Source of the DNA: an uncultured Oscillospiraceae bacterium
GTDB lineage: Bacteria > Bacillota > Clostridia > Oscillospirales > Oscillospiraceae
NCBI GenBank assembly: GCA_934591815.1
Contig: CAKTPV010000004.1
Span: 1 to 64,000 of the forward strand
Direction of reading: 5' to 3'
Length of the DNA: 64,000 nt
The notes under the pieces are model-generated. The model had not been told where the DNA came from. It did no database searches and saw only the letters and a program-made list of their open reading frames with translations. Shown here one piece after another: positions 7,227 through 14,978 of this stretch; positions within the stretch are counted from its first letter, which is position 1, and each line of letters begins with the position of its first letter. The translations under genes were made by a program, and so were the position numbers.

Positions 7227-8768
7227 ATGAGAAACATCAAATGCGGCGTGGCGGATATCCGTAAGCGCGTCTTTGCCGAGGTGGCGAAGCTGGCCTACGA
7301 GGGCGGCGACTACACCCGGATCGAGAAGCTGCCCTATGAGATCATACCCGGCGAGATCGGGCGGCAGCGGGAGTCCGTCTTTCTGGAGCGTGCCATCGTG
7401 GGCGAGCGCATCCGGCTGGCTATGGGATTGCCCCTGCGTCCGGTGACGGAGCATTCGCTGCTGTCCGACGGCGTGGAGGAGAGCGCCATCGCGGAGAAAT
7501 ACTACGATCCCCCGCTGATCAACGTCATCAAATACGCCTGCAACGCCTGTGCGCCCACCCACTACGAGGTGACCAGCGCCTGTCAGGGCTGTCTGGCGCG
7601 GCACTGCCAGCACGCCTGTCCCAAGGGTGCCATCCGAACGGAGAGAGGGCAGGCGGTCATCGACCAGAGCCTGTGCATCAAGTGCGGCAAGTGCAAGGAC
7701 GCCTGCTCCTATCAGGCTATCATCAAGTTCACCCGCCCCTGTCAGGAGGCCTGCGGTATGCACGCCATCGGACAGGATGAGCACGGCCGGGCGGATATTG
7801 ACTACGACAAGTGCGTCAACTGCGGTATGTGCCTGGTGAACTGCCCCTTCGGCGCCATTGTGGATAAGGGGCAGCTGTTCCAGCTGATCCACGCCATCAA
7901 GAAGGGCGACAAGGTGGTTGCCATCATCGCACCGGCATTCTGGGGACAGTTCGGCGACAACGTGACGCCGGGTCAGATCCGGGAGGCCATGAAGCTGCTG
8001 GGCTTCGACTCGCTGGTGGAGGTGGCCATCGGTGCCGACCTGTGCGCCATCGAGGAGGCGGAGGAGTTCCTGCGGGATGTGCCGGAGAAGCAGCCGTTCA
8101 TGGCGACCTCCTGCTGCCCGGCGTGGTCGGTCATGGCCAAGAAGGAGTTCCCCGGCTTTGCGCCGTACATCTCCATGACCATGACGCCCATGGTGCTGAC
8201 GGCCCGCCTGCAGAAGCAGAAGGACCCCAACTGCCGGGTGGCATTCATCGGGCCCTGCGCCGCCAAGAAGCTGGAGGCCAGCCGCCGCTCCATCCGCAGC
8301 GATGTGGACTTTGTGCTGACCTTTGAGGAGCTGCGTGGTATGTTCGATGCCAAGAACATCGACTTTGACCAGATCGAGGACAACACCGCCCACTATGAGG
8401 CGTCGGCGCCCGGTGTGGGCTTTGCCGCCGGCGGCGGCGTGGCCAAGGCGGTGGAGGACGTGATCCACCGGCTCCACCCGGAGGTGGAGGTCAAGACCGT
8501 GGCGGCGGAGGGGCTGGAGAACTGCCGCAAGATGCTGCGTATTGCCCGGACGGGTAAGTACGACGGCTATCTGCTGGAGGGCATGGCCTGCCCCGGCGGA
8601 TGCATCGCCGGCGCCGGTACGGTGCAGCCCGCGGAGAAGTCCCGCCGGAATCTGGAGCGCTACAAGGAGGCGGCTCCCATGAGCAACCCCTTGGATACGC
8701 CGTATCTGGAGGATATCCATCTGGTGTACGAGAACCCGGACGAGTGGGATCGCGTAGGCCGCCACTAA
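7227..8768 (+). CDS. Monomeric [FeFe] hydrogenase, group B
   Basis: 513 residues. Ferredoxin-like domain with Cys-rich clusters at about 105-132, CIKCGKCKDAC at 150-160 and CVNCGMCLVNC at 196-206, then the H-cluster domain: L1 TSCCPAW at 294-300, L2 GPCAAKK at 342-348, L3 EGMACPGGC at 451-459. These motifs ligate the [4Fe-4S]-2Fe active site. Group B enzymes are cytoplasmic and widespread in gut Clostridia; ferredoxin-linked H2 production or sensing is the likely role, but direction and partner are not proven. The start has GGAGG 11 bases upstream. The maturases HydEFG are not in the window. Confidence 0.88.
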   Translation: MRNIKCGVADIRKRVFAEVAKLAYEGGDYTRIEKLPYEIIPGEIGRQRESVFLERAIVGERIRLAMGLPLRPVTEHSLLSDGVEESAIAEKYYDPPLINVIKYACNACAPTHYEVTSACQGCLARHCQHACPKGAIRTERGQAVIDQSLCIKCGKCKDACSYQAIIKFTRPCQEACGMHAIGQDEHGRADIDYDKCVNCGMCLVNCPFGAIVDKGQLFQLIHAIKKGDKVVAIIAPAFWGQFGDNVTPGQIREAMKLLGFDSLVEVAIGADLCAIEEAEEFLRDVPEKQPFMATSCCPAWSVMAKKEFPGFAPYISMTMTPMVLTARLQKQKDPNCRVAFIGPCAAKKLEASRRSIRSDVDFVLTFEELRGMFDAKNIDFDQIEDNTAHYEASAPGVGFAAGGGVAKAVEDVIHRLHPEVEVKTVAAEGLENCRKMLRIARTGKYDGYLLEGMACPGGCIAGAGTVQPAEKSRRNLERYKEAAPMSNPLDTPYLEDIHLVYENPDEWDRVGRH

Positions 8769-8785
8769 GCCCTATACAAGACGAA

Positions 8786-8817
8786 AACCCCCGTGCCGTT
8801 CAAAACGGCGCGGGGGT
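8786..8817. terminator. Hairpin between converging genes
   Basis: AACCCCCG...GCCGTT / AACGGC...CGGGGGTT. A strong stem placed between the hydrogenase and the LtaS-like gene, with only short T-runs, so a bidirectional terminator is likely rather than certain. Confidence 0.55.
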
Positions 8818-8825
8818 TCTGCATC

Positions 8826-10889
8826 TCAGTCGCTACCGCCCAGCACGGTGCGGTAGTAGTCGTACTGGATCATCAGCTTGGCGTAGGTATACTTTGTGGG
8901 GATCAGAGCGTTGATGCTGTCTACATAGTCCTCCGCCACCGTGACGCCGGGGGCGGGGGTAAACGTGCGGGAGCGCGCCTCGTAGACGCCGGCGGCGGTG
9001 GCCCAGCTATTGCCGGCGGCGGTGGGCAGGATCACCAGCGGGATAGAGCCGCCGGCACTGGCGGCATTGTAGCTGTCGTCCAGAATATCCCGACCCGACA
9101 GGAGCCGGGAGTCGTAGGGGAGACCGAACAGGTTGCTGAGGGTGGGCACGATATCCACGGCGCTGCACGGAATGTCCACCGTCACGGGCTCCTCCATGCT
9201 GCCGCACCAGAGGATCAGGGCGTTGCGGTAGCGGGAGGTGTCCAGCTCCGTGTCCTGACGGCCCGTAAGCTCAACGTAGTAGTCCACATCCGCCTCCGCC
9301 AGTATATAGGGGTAGTGGTCGGCGGACAGGCAGATCACCGTGTCGTCAGCGATGCCCTTGGCTTCCAGCTTCTCCAGCATATAGGTCAGGGCCGCCTCCA
9401 GCTCCAGATTGGCGGCGACATAGGCCTGCACCGGCGTGGAGGCATCGGGGTAGGCGGCTTGGGCGGCGGCACGGTTCTTGGCGGCCATGGCATGGCCCCA
9501 GCCGTAGCCGCCGTGGCCGCTGACGGTCATGTAGTAGGCGTGGAAGGGCTGCCCCGTGGCGAGATAGGTGTCCACATAGCTGTCCATCGTGGCCTCCATC
9601 ATCTCCAGATCGGAGTAGGGCCAGCCGCTGCCGGAGCTGCTGGGCAGCGTCAGTCCGTTGCCGATGCCCTGATAGTCGTAGCCCAGATTGGGGTGGGTGG
9701 CGTCGCGGTTATAGTAGTTGTAGGTGTTGTCGTGCCACGCGGGGGTCTGATAGCCCAGCGCACGGAACTGGTTGCCCAGCGCCAGCGGCATATAGTCGTT
9801 GCGGCTGGCCCAGAAGCTGACGTTGTTGTCGATCCATGTGGGCAGCAGGCCGGTGAGAACGGCAAATTCGCCGCCGGTGGTGGATTGCCCCCAGCCGGGC
9901 TGGTAGTAGTTGGTGCAGACGAAGCCCTCGTGGGTCAGACGGTACAGCGTAGGGGTCAGCTCCTCAGAGATGAACCACGGCGAAAAGGCCTCCGCCGTCA
10001 GCAGGATCAGATTTTTGCCCTTGAACATCCCGGTATACTCGTTCTGCCGGGAGGGAGTGCGCGACGCCACATAGCGGTGGATGGAGGCCAGCGTGCTGTT
10101 GGACGCGGAATCCGCCAGCGCGGCAAAATCAATGTCCAGCGTGTTGTAGCCGTAGACCACCGGCTCCGGCGTGACGTCCTCCACCGGGTCCTCCGGCTGG
10201 GGCAGAGGGGACAGCGGCGGCGCGGGGGTGCCGGTAAGGGCATAGGTCAGCTCCAGACCGAGACTGCTGCCCAGACCGAACTTGGACACGGCGCTGTCGG
10301 TGTTGAAGTCGTAGGTGTAGAGGGCGGCGTTGGGGCCAAGGCGGAACAGCACCGCGCTGCCGCCGATGGTCAATACGGAGAGACCCGCCATGACCAGCAG
10401 CGCCGTGCGGCCTGTCCGCTCCTCCGGCACGATACGGCGGCGCAGGACGATAGCCAGCACCGGCGGGAGCATGGCCAGCAGGATAAACGGCAGGCGCGTC
10501 AGGATGATCTCCAGAATGGTGGAGGCGAAGCCGCCCACCACATGGCCGGTCATGGTGACCATGAAGGTCAGGGCGAAATAGGTCTTGAAGTAGCTCTTGC
10601 AGCAGTACTGCACGCAGACGAACACCGACCACAGGAGCGTCAGGCACAGGCTGATCCAGCGGACGGTCTTACGCCACGGCAGCAGGCCGCACAGCAGGCT
10701 CAGCAGCAGACCGCCGCCGATCGCCGCCAGCGCGATGGGCAGCAGCGCCCCGTCGAAAAACACGGAGGCGGGATCAAAGGCGCGGAGCAGCAGCTCGTGG
10801 TACAGCAGCGCCAGCGGGAAAAAGACCCAGTTCAGCGGGATGCGGCGCAGGCTGGCAAGCCTGCTGCGGGGAAATTCGTTCTCTTGCAT
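8826..10889 (-). CDS. LTA synthase-family sulfatase-fold membrane enzyme
   Basis: 687 residues. About five N-terminal transmembrane segments are followed by an extracellular alkaline-phosphatase-fold domain. The catalytic Thr region is QSTTGGEFAVLTGLLP and metal-binding residues lie in LTAEAFSPWF and LSADHYPY. LtaS-type enzymes move glycerol-phosphate or similar groups from lipids to cell-surface polymers. Which polymer is used here is unknown, and the protein could be a phosphoethanolamine-type transferase. The start at 10889 was preferred over a GTG 20 codons upstream because that GTG lies inside the promoter -10 region and AAGGTGG precedes 10889. Confidence 0.75.
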   Translation of the reverse strand: MQENEFPRSRLASLRRIPLNWVFFPLALLYHELLLRAFDPASVFFDGALLPIALAAIGGGLLLSLLCGLLPWRKTVRWISLCLTLLWSVFVCVQYCCKSYFKTYFALTFMVTMTGHVVGGFASTILEIILTRLPFILLAMLPPVLAIVLRRRIVPEERTGRTALLVMAGLSVLTIGGSAVLFRLGPNAALYTYDFNTDSAVSKFGLGSSLGLELTYALTGTPAPPLSPLPQPEDPVEDVTPEPVVYGYNTLDIDFAALADSASNSTLASIHRYVASRTPSRQNEYTGMFKGKNLILLTAEAFSPWFISEELTPTLYRLTHEGFVCTNYYQPGWGQSTTGGEFAVLTGLLPTWIDNNVSFWASRNDYMPLALGNQFRALGYQTPAWHDNTYNYYNRDATHPNLGYDYQGIGNGLTLPSSSGSGWPYSDLEMMEATMDSYVDTYLATGQPFHAYYMTVSGHGGYGWGHAMAAKNRAAAQAAYPDASTPVQAYVAANLELEAALTYMLEKLEAKGIADDTVICLSADHYPYILAEADVDYYVELTGRQDTELDTSRYRNALILWCGSMEEPVTVDIPCSAVDIVPTLSNLFGLPYDSRLLSGRDILDDSYNAASAGGSIPLVILPTAAGNSWATAAGVYEARSRTFTPAPGVTVAEDYVDSINALIPTKYTYAKLMIQYDYYRTVLGGSD

Positions 10890-10939
10890 GGGGTACAGCC
10901 ACCTTACGAATACCGGCAAATACCGGCAGAATACCCTGT

Positions 10940-10968
10940 ATTCTAACACGTTTTTTTACAAACTGCAA
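10940..10968 (-). promoter_or_regulatory. Promoter of the LtaS-like gene
   Basis: TTGCAG, 17-base spacer, TAGAAT on the minus strand. It overlaps an upstream in-frame GTG and so supports the downstream ATG as start. Confidence 0.65.
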
Positions 10969-10976
10969 CAATCGGT

Positions 10977-12185
10977 TCAGTCGTCCCAACCCAATTTTTC
11001 CCGGTGGCCAAAGGCGATGGCGTCCTTACCGTATTTGCCCCGGATGGCGTCCATGGCGCTTTCCAGCTGCTCCTGCCGTTGGTCGCGGAGAGGTGCGTCG
11101 CCCGCCAGCAGATCCAGCTGCTGGTAGGAGTCGGCGCTCTCCGTGATATACAGGGCGGTGACGGACAGCAGCCGGATGGGGGTAGGCGCTTTCCAGAGCT
11201 GTTGGGCCAGTGTCAGCGCCGCGTTGTAGATGTCCCGCATCAGGTGGGTAGGGCCGGGTAGACGCATCTGGCGGCTGACCGTTCGGAACTGGGCGTCCCG
11301 GAGGCCCACGGCCACGCCGCCGCAGTACAGGCATTGCTGCCGCAGCCGCCCGGCCACACTGTCGCTGAGCATCTGCAAGCCGCTGCGCACCTGCTCCCAG
11401 CGGGTCAGATTTTCCGGAAAGGTGGTGCTGTTGCCCACGGACTTTACCGGTTCATGCTCGTGCTGGGGGCGGACAGGGGCATCGTCCAGCCCGTTGGCGT
11501 AGCGGTGGAGCTGCACGCCCGCCTTGCCCATGAGCTGCTCCAGCATCTCCGGCTTGCACGCCGCCAGCTGCCCGATGGTCTCTACGCCGTACTGCGCCAG
11601 CGTGCGCCGTGCGGCGCGGCCCACATACAGCAGATCGCCCACCGGCAGCGGCCACACCATGTCCCGCCAGTTCTCCCGGGAGATCACGGTGGTGGCATCC
11701 GGCTTTTTGTAGTCGCTGCCCAGCTTGGCGAACACCTTGTTGAAGGAGACGCCCACGGAGATGGTCAGCCCCAGCTCCTGCCGCAGGCGGCCGCGGATAT
11801 CGTCCGCCAGCTGCCGGGCGTCGCCGCCGAACAGGTGGAGGCTGCCGGTCACGTCCAGCCAACTCTCGTCGATGCCGAAGGGCTCCACCAGATCGGTGTA
11901 CTGTCCGTAGATGGCATTGACCCGGCGGGAGTAGTCGGCGTACAGGCTGTGGTGGGGCGGCAGGAGAACGAGGTGGGGACACTTCTGCTTGGCCTGCCAC
12001 ACCGTCTCCGCCGTCTGGATGCCCATCTGCTTGGCGGGTTCGTTTTTTGCCAGAATGATGCCATGCCGGGAGGCAGGGTCGCCGCAGACAGCCACCGGCA
12101 CATTTTGCAGCGCCGGCTTATCCAGCAGCTCCACCGACGCGAAAAAACAGTTCAGATCGCAGTGGAAAATGATGCGGTCGGCCAT
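10977..12185 (-). CDS. dinB: DNA polymerase IV (Y family)
   Basis: 402 residues. Error-prone translesion polymerase. Catalytic carboxylates are in IFHCDLNCFFASVE and in PFGIDESWLDVTGS (Asp-Glu pair); the little-finger region follows residue 240. The start with GGGAGGG upstream was used. The promoter contains a LexA-like box over its -10, which fits SOS control. Confidence 0.92.
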   Translation of the reverse strand: MADRIIFHCDLNCFFASVELLDKPALQNVPVAVCGDPASRHGIILAKNEPAKQMGIQTAETVWQAKQKCPHLVLLPPHHSLYADYSRRVNAIYGQYTDLVEPFGIDESWLDVTGSLHLFGGDARQLADDIRGRLRQELGLTISVGVSFNKVFAKLGSDYKKPDATTVISRENWRDMVWPLPVGDLLYVGRAARRTLAQYGVETIGQLAACKPEMLEQLMGKAGVQLHRYANGLDDAPVRPQHEHEPVKSVGNSTTFPENLTRWEQVRSGLQMLSDSVAGRLRQQCLYCGGVAVGLRDAQFRTVSRQMRLPGPTHLMRDIYNAALTLAQQLWKAPTPIRLLSVTALYITESADSYQQLDLLAGDAPLRDQRQEQLESAMDAIRGKYGKDAIAFGHREKLGWDD

Positions 12186-12206
12186 GGCAGACCCTCCCTT
12201 CAAGTG

Positions 12207-12218
12207 GAATGTTTGTTC
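12207..12218 (-). promoter_or_regulatory. LexA/DinR-like SOS box of dinB
   Basis: GAAC-N4-ATTC on the minus strand, one mismatch from the Gram-positive core GAAC-N4-GTTC. It abuts a TATAAT -10 at 12220-12225, a position from which LexA would block polymerase. Confidence 0.5.
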
Positions 12219-12251
12219 TATTATACCATGGGAAGCGGCGTTTGAAAAGAG

Positions 12252-12282
12252 AAAAAAGCAGACGCGCCCGCAGGCGCGTCTG
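12252..12282 (-). terminator. Terminator of ribU
   Basis: Minus strand GCAGACGCGCC / GGCGCGTCTGC stem followed by TTTTTT. Confidence 0.85.
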
Positions 12283-12291
12283 CCGTTGTGT

Positions 12292-12897
12292 TTACTTGTG
12301 CAGCAGGGGGCTGAGGGGCTTGTAGATCAGGAAGCACAGCGCCACATCCAGAAGGCCCTTGCACAGGGTGAAGGGGACGTTGAACACCAGCAGGCAGTTG
12401 AACAGGGCGTTGCTGGTGGGGATCTGCGCCACAGTGCCCAGGATCTCCTGATACATCCCCACGATGCCCTCCAGCGGCAGGCCGTACAGCACCACATAGG
12501 CGGGGTAGACGATGAAATAATTCAGGGGCAGGCTGATGAGCGCCATGGCCGCGGCGCCGGCCAGAGAGCCCCACAACGCGCCGCTGCGCTTCTTGTGCTT
12601 CTTGTAGACGATACCGGCGATGAAGGCGAAGGTAGCGCCCAGCAGGAAGTTGGACAGCTCGCCCACGCAGGCGCTGGAGCCGAAGGGCAGGTGCAGCAGG
12701 TTCTTCACCAGCTGGATGGCAACGCCGTAGACGGGGCCGAGGGAGAACGTGCCCAGCAGGGCGGGCAGGTCGGAGATGTCCAGCTTGACGAACGCGGGCA
12801 TGATGGGGATGGAGAACTCCACGAACTGGAGGATGGCGGCCACCGCTGCCAGCAGGGCGGCGACCGCGATACGATGGGTCTTTTGCTTCTGAGTCAT
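12292..12897 (-). CDS. ribU: Riboflavin ECF transporter S component RibU
   Basis: 201 residues with about six hydrophobic segments. The N-terminal part (IAVAALLAAVAAILQFVEFS, KLDISDLPALLGTFSLGP) matches the RibU family of substrate-binding membrane proteins. They work with the shared EcfT and EcfAA' modules, which are not in this window. The FMN riboswitch directly upstream confirms the flavin substrate. GGAGT precedes the chosen start; in-frame codons further upstream are leader RNA. Confidence 0.9.
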   Translation of the reverse strand: MTQKQKTHRIAVAALLAAVAAILQFVEFSIPIMPAFVKLDISDLPALLGTFSLGPVYGVAIQLVKNLLHLPFGSSACVGELSNFLLGATFAFIAGIVYKKHKKRSGALWGSLAGAAAMALISLPLNYFIVYPAYVVLYGLPLEGIVGMYQEILGTVAQIPTSNALFNCLLVFNVPFTLCKGLLDVALCFLIYKPLSPLLHK

Positions 12898-12983
12898 AAA
12901 AAAACACTCCTTCTTGATGATAAACACCCGGAAAATTGCCTTCCAAGGTGTACGCATCAAAAAAGAGCATTACAAAAATGCCA

Positions 12984-13104
12984 TACACGCCTTCTCTCAT
13001 CCAGACTATACTGTCGGTACCGGAATCGCACCGGTTCCTGCGGCTCACACCGCTCGCGGACTATACCGCCGGTGGGGAATCACACCCCGCCCCGAAGACA
13101 AATA
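12984..13104 (-). ncRNA. FMN riboswitch (RFN element)
   Basis: Minus strand shows the RFN blocks in order: CTTCGGGGCGGGGTG, GATTCCCCACCGGCGGTATA, GTCCGCGAGC, a GATTCCGGTACCGAC arm, and CAGTATAGTCTGGATGAGAG. It senses FMN and represses ribU when flavin is plentiful. The 90 bases after it contain a short GCATT/AATGC hairpin followed by TCTTTTTT, a possible weak intrinsic terminator. Together with the promoter it accounts for the whole 378-base gene-free stretch. Confidence 0.95.
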
Positions 13105-13124
13105 TGCGGTTGTTTTCGACTCAT

Positions 13125-13153
13125 ATGATACACCATGTTCCCGCAAAATGCAA
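13125..13153 (-). promoter_or_regulatory. Promoter of the FMN riboswitch-ribU transcript
   Basis: TTGCAT, 17-base spacer, TATCAT on the minus strand, about 20 bases before the riboswitch. Confidence 0.65.
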
Positions 13154-13222
13154 CTGTTTTCTCTATGGGATCGGAACATATCGCGTATCGAAAAATAATT
13201 ATTGAATTACGATAAATAATGA

Positions 13223-13252
13223 TTGACAAACGATATGGCTGTGTGCTATGCT
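13223..13252 (+). promoter_or_regulatory. Promoter of the DUF2975-XRE pair
   Basis: TTGACA, 18-base spacer, TATGCT. Just upstream lies TATCG-N19-CGATA, a loose inverted repeat that could be an operator for the XRE protein. Confidence 0.6.
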
Positions 13253-13275
13253 GACCACAGAAAGGATGTGGTGAT

Positions 13276-13767
13276 ATGAAGCGTATCGAGCATAAGAGGC
13301 TGGCAGCGCTGCTGCGTATCGGCCTTGTGATCGCGGCGGTGGTGTGCGCGGCCATCTTCTTCTGGTTCCTGCCGGAGCTGGGACAGGGCATCGCCGAGGC
13401 CGACCCGGAGTATGCGTGGGCGTTCTGGCCGTGCCTTGCCTTTGCGTGGCTGTTCGCCGTGCCGGTCTTCTGGGCGATGACCCTGATGTGGGCGGTCTTT
13501 GGCCGCATCGGACGGGGCGAGTCGTTTTGCCGGGAGAACGCACGGGCGCTGCGTACCGTGTCCCGTCTGGCGTTTTGCGACGCGGTGCTGGTGCCTGTGG
13601 GCGTGATCGTGCTGGGGCTGCTGGGCGCCGGCTCACCGGGACTGACGGTGATCCTCATGCCCGCGGGTACCATGGTGTGCGCGCTGGTGGGCGTCATGGC
13701 CATGGCGCTGAGCCGTCTGGTGGCGGACGCAGCGGCGCTGCAGGACGAGAGCGATCTGACGGTGTGA
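13276..13767 (+). CDS. DUF2975 membrane protein
   Basis: 163 residues with four hydrophobic segments and the loop FGRIGRGESFCRENARALRTV, a recognisable DUF2975 feature. Function is not established. In many Firmicutes it is encoded with a small XRE regulator, as here (9 bases to the next gene). I infer a membrane partner or sensor for that regulator. Confidence 0.75.
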   Translation: MKRIEHKRLAALLRIGLVIAAVVCAAIFFWFLPELGQGIAEADPEYAWAFWPCLAFAWLFAVPVFWAMTLMWAVFGRIGRGESFCRENARALRTVSRLAFCDAVLVPVGVIVLGLLGAGSPGLTVILMPAGTMVCALVGVMAMALSRLVADAAALQDESDLTV

Positions 13768-13776
13768 GGTGGCGGT

Positions 13777-13989
13777 ATGATCGTATTTCATATTGACGTG
13801 ATGCTGGCCAAACGGAAGATGAGCCTGACGGAGCTGAGCGAGCGGGTGGGCATCACCATGGCAAACCTGTCCATTCTCAAGACCGGCAAGGCCAAGGCCG
13901 TGCGGCTGGAGACGCTGGGGCGGCTGTGCGCCGCGCTGGACTGCCAGCCGGGGGATCTGATGGAGTTCCTGCCGGACGAGGCGGAATGA
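13777..13989 (+). CDS. Small XRE/YozG-type transcriptional regulator
   Basis: 70 residues, all one helix-turn-helix domain (LTELSERVGITMANLSILKT), ending in LDCQPGDLMEFLPDE as in YozG-like proteins. Probably represses its own operon with the DUF2975 protein. Second gene of the pair. Confidence 0.85.
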   Translation: MIVFHIDVMLAKRKMSLTELSERVGITMANLSILKTGKAKAVRLETLGRLCAALDCQPGDLMEFLPDEAE

Positions 13990-14046
13990 CCCCTTTACAA
14001 ATCTCTCCTTTTTGGGTACAATAAGCGGCGGAAGGCAGGTGATGGC

Positions 14047-14577
14047 ATGGGGCCGAGACAGATGTCCGTGTGCTTTTCCGGTTACCGGCCGGAGAAGCTG
14101 CCGTGGGGGGAGGATGAATCCGACCCCCGGTGTGCCGCGCTGAAAAAGCGGCTGTACGACGCGGCGGAGAGCGCCTGCGCCCAGGGCTACCGCCACTTTA
14201 TCTGCGGTATGGCGCGGGGCGTGGACTTCTATGCCTGCGAGGCGGTGCTGCGGCTGCGGCGGGACTACCCCGACGTGACGGTGGAGGCCGCCATCCCCTG
14301 TCCCAGTCAGCCGGAGGGCTGGCCGGAGGCGGAGCGGGCGCGCTGGCAGTCACTGGTGGATCGCTGTGACTACGAGACGGTGGTGCAGGATCACTACGAC
14401 GCCGGGTGTATGCAGCGGCGGAACCGGTACATGGTGGATCACGCCGCCATGCTCATCGCCGTCCACGACGGACAGCCCGGCGGTACGCGCCGCACCATTG
14501 AATACGCCATGCGCCGGAGGCTGGATGTGGTCATCCTGCCGCCGGTGGAAAACGAAAAGGAGACAACAGGACTATGA
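14047..14577 (+). CDS. SLOG-family protein (DUF1273/YpsA-like)
   Basis: 176 residues. A Rossmann-like SLOG domain: SVCFSGYRPEKLPW at the start, HFICGMARGVDFYACE as the nucleotide-binding glycine stretch, and AMLIAVHDGQPGGTRRTIEYA near the end. SLOG proteins bind nucleotides or nucleotide-derived ligands; the YpsA group has ill-defined roles in division and stress. Its stop overlaps the start of the TSCPD gene by 4 bases, so they form an operon. Confidence 0.8.
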   Translation: MGPRQMSVCFSGYRPEKLPWGEDESDPRCAALKKRLYDAAESACAQGYRHFICGMARGVDFYACEAVLRLRRDYPDVTVEAAIPCPSQPEGWPEAERARWQSLVDRCDYETVVQDHYDAGCMQRRNRYMVDHAAMLIAVHDGQPGGTRRTIEYAMRRRLDVVILPPVENEKETTGL

Positions 14578-14837
14578 CAACGTATACCTATAAGACAAAG
14601 GGCGTCTGCTCCCACAGCATGACGGTGAAGCTGGAGGACGGCATCATCCGCGACGTCCGCATCGAGGGCGGCTGCAACGGCAATTTGCAGGGCATCAGCC
14701 GTCTGGTGACCGGCATGAAGGCGGAGGACGCCATTGCGCGGATGCAGGGCATCCACTGCGGCGGCAAGCCCACCTCCTGCCCCGATCAGCTGTCCATCGC
14801 GCTGACGGAGGCGCTGGAGAAGGAGAAGCAGCAGTAA
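14574..14837 (+). CDS. TSCPD domain protein
   Basis: 87 residues, a stand-alone TSCPD domain named after the motif PTSCPDQLS seen here at about 64-72, with another conserved Cys in EGGCNGNLQG. The domain also occurs at the end of some ribonucleotide reductases. The free-standing form has no proven function. Translationally coupled to the SLOG gene. Confidence 0.85.
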   Translation: MTTYTYKTKGVCSHSMTVKLEDGIIRDVRIEGGCNGNLQGISRLVTGMKAEDAIARMQGIHCGGKPTSCPDQLSIALTEALEKEKQQ

Positions 14838-14890
14838 CGAAAATGACCGCTGTACGCCTGCGGAACGGACAGGCGTATGCGGCTGTACGC

Positions 14891-14928
14891 GATAAAAAAG
14901 AACGCCCCCCGGGGCGTTCTTTTTTATC
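14891..14928. terminator. Bidirectional terminator
   Basis: AAAAAAGAACGCCCC / GGGGCGTTCTTTTTT: runs of A and T on both sides of a perfect stem, between the converging TSCPD and gcvPB genes. Confidence 0.9.
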
Positions 14929-14978
14929 GCATTTTATGCCGTTGCAGCCGCTGCCGGAGGGTGTCCGGCGGCTGGGAC

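Noticed and set aside
8793..10946. Very long open frame on the plus strand opposite the LtaS-like gene
   Set aside because: Antisense shadow of a GC-rich gene: His/Gly/Gln-rich composition, no domain, no ribosome site. The minus strand has a full enzyme with motifs.
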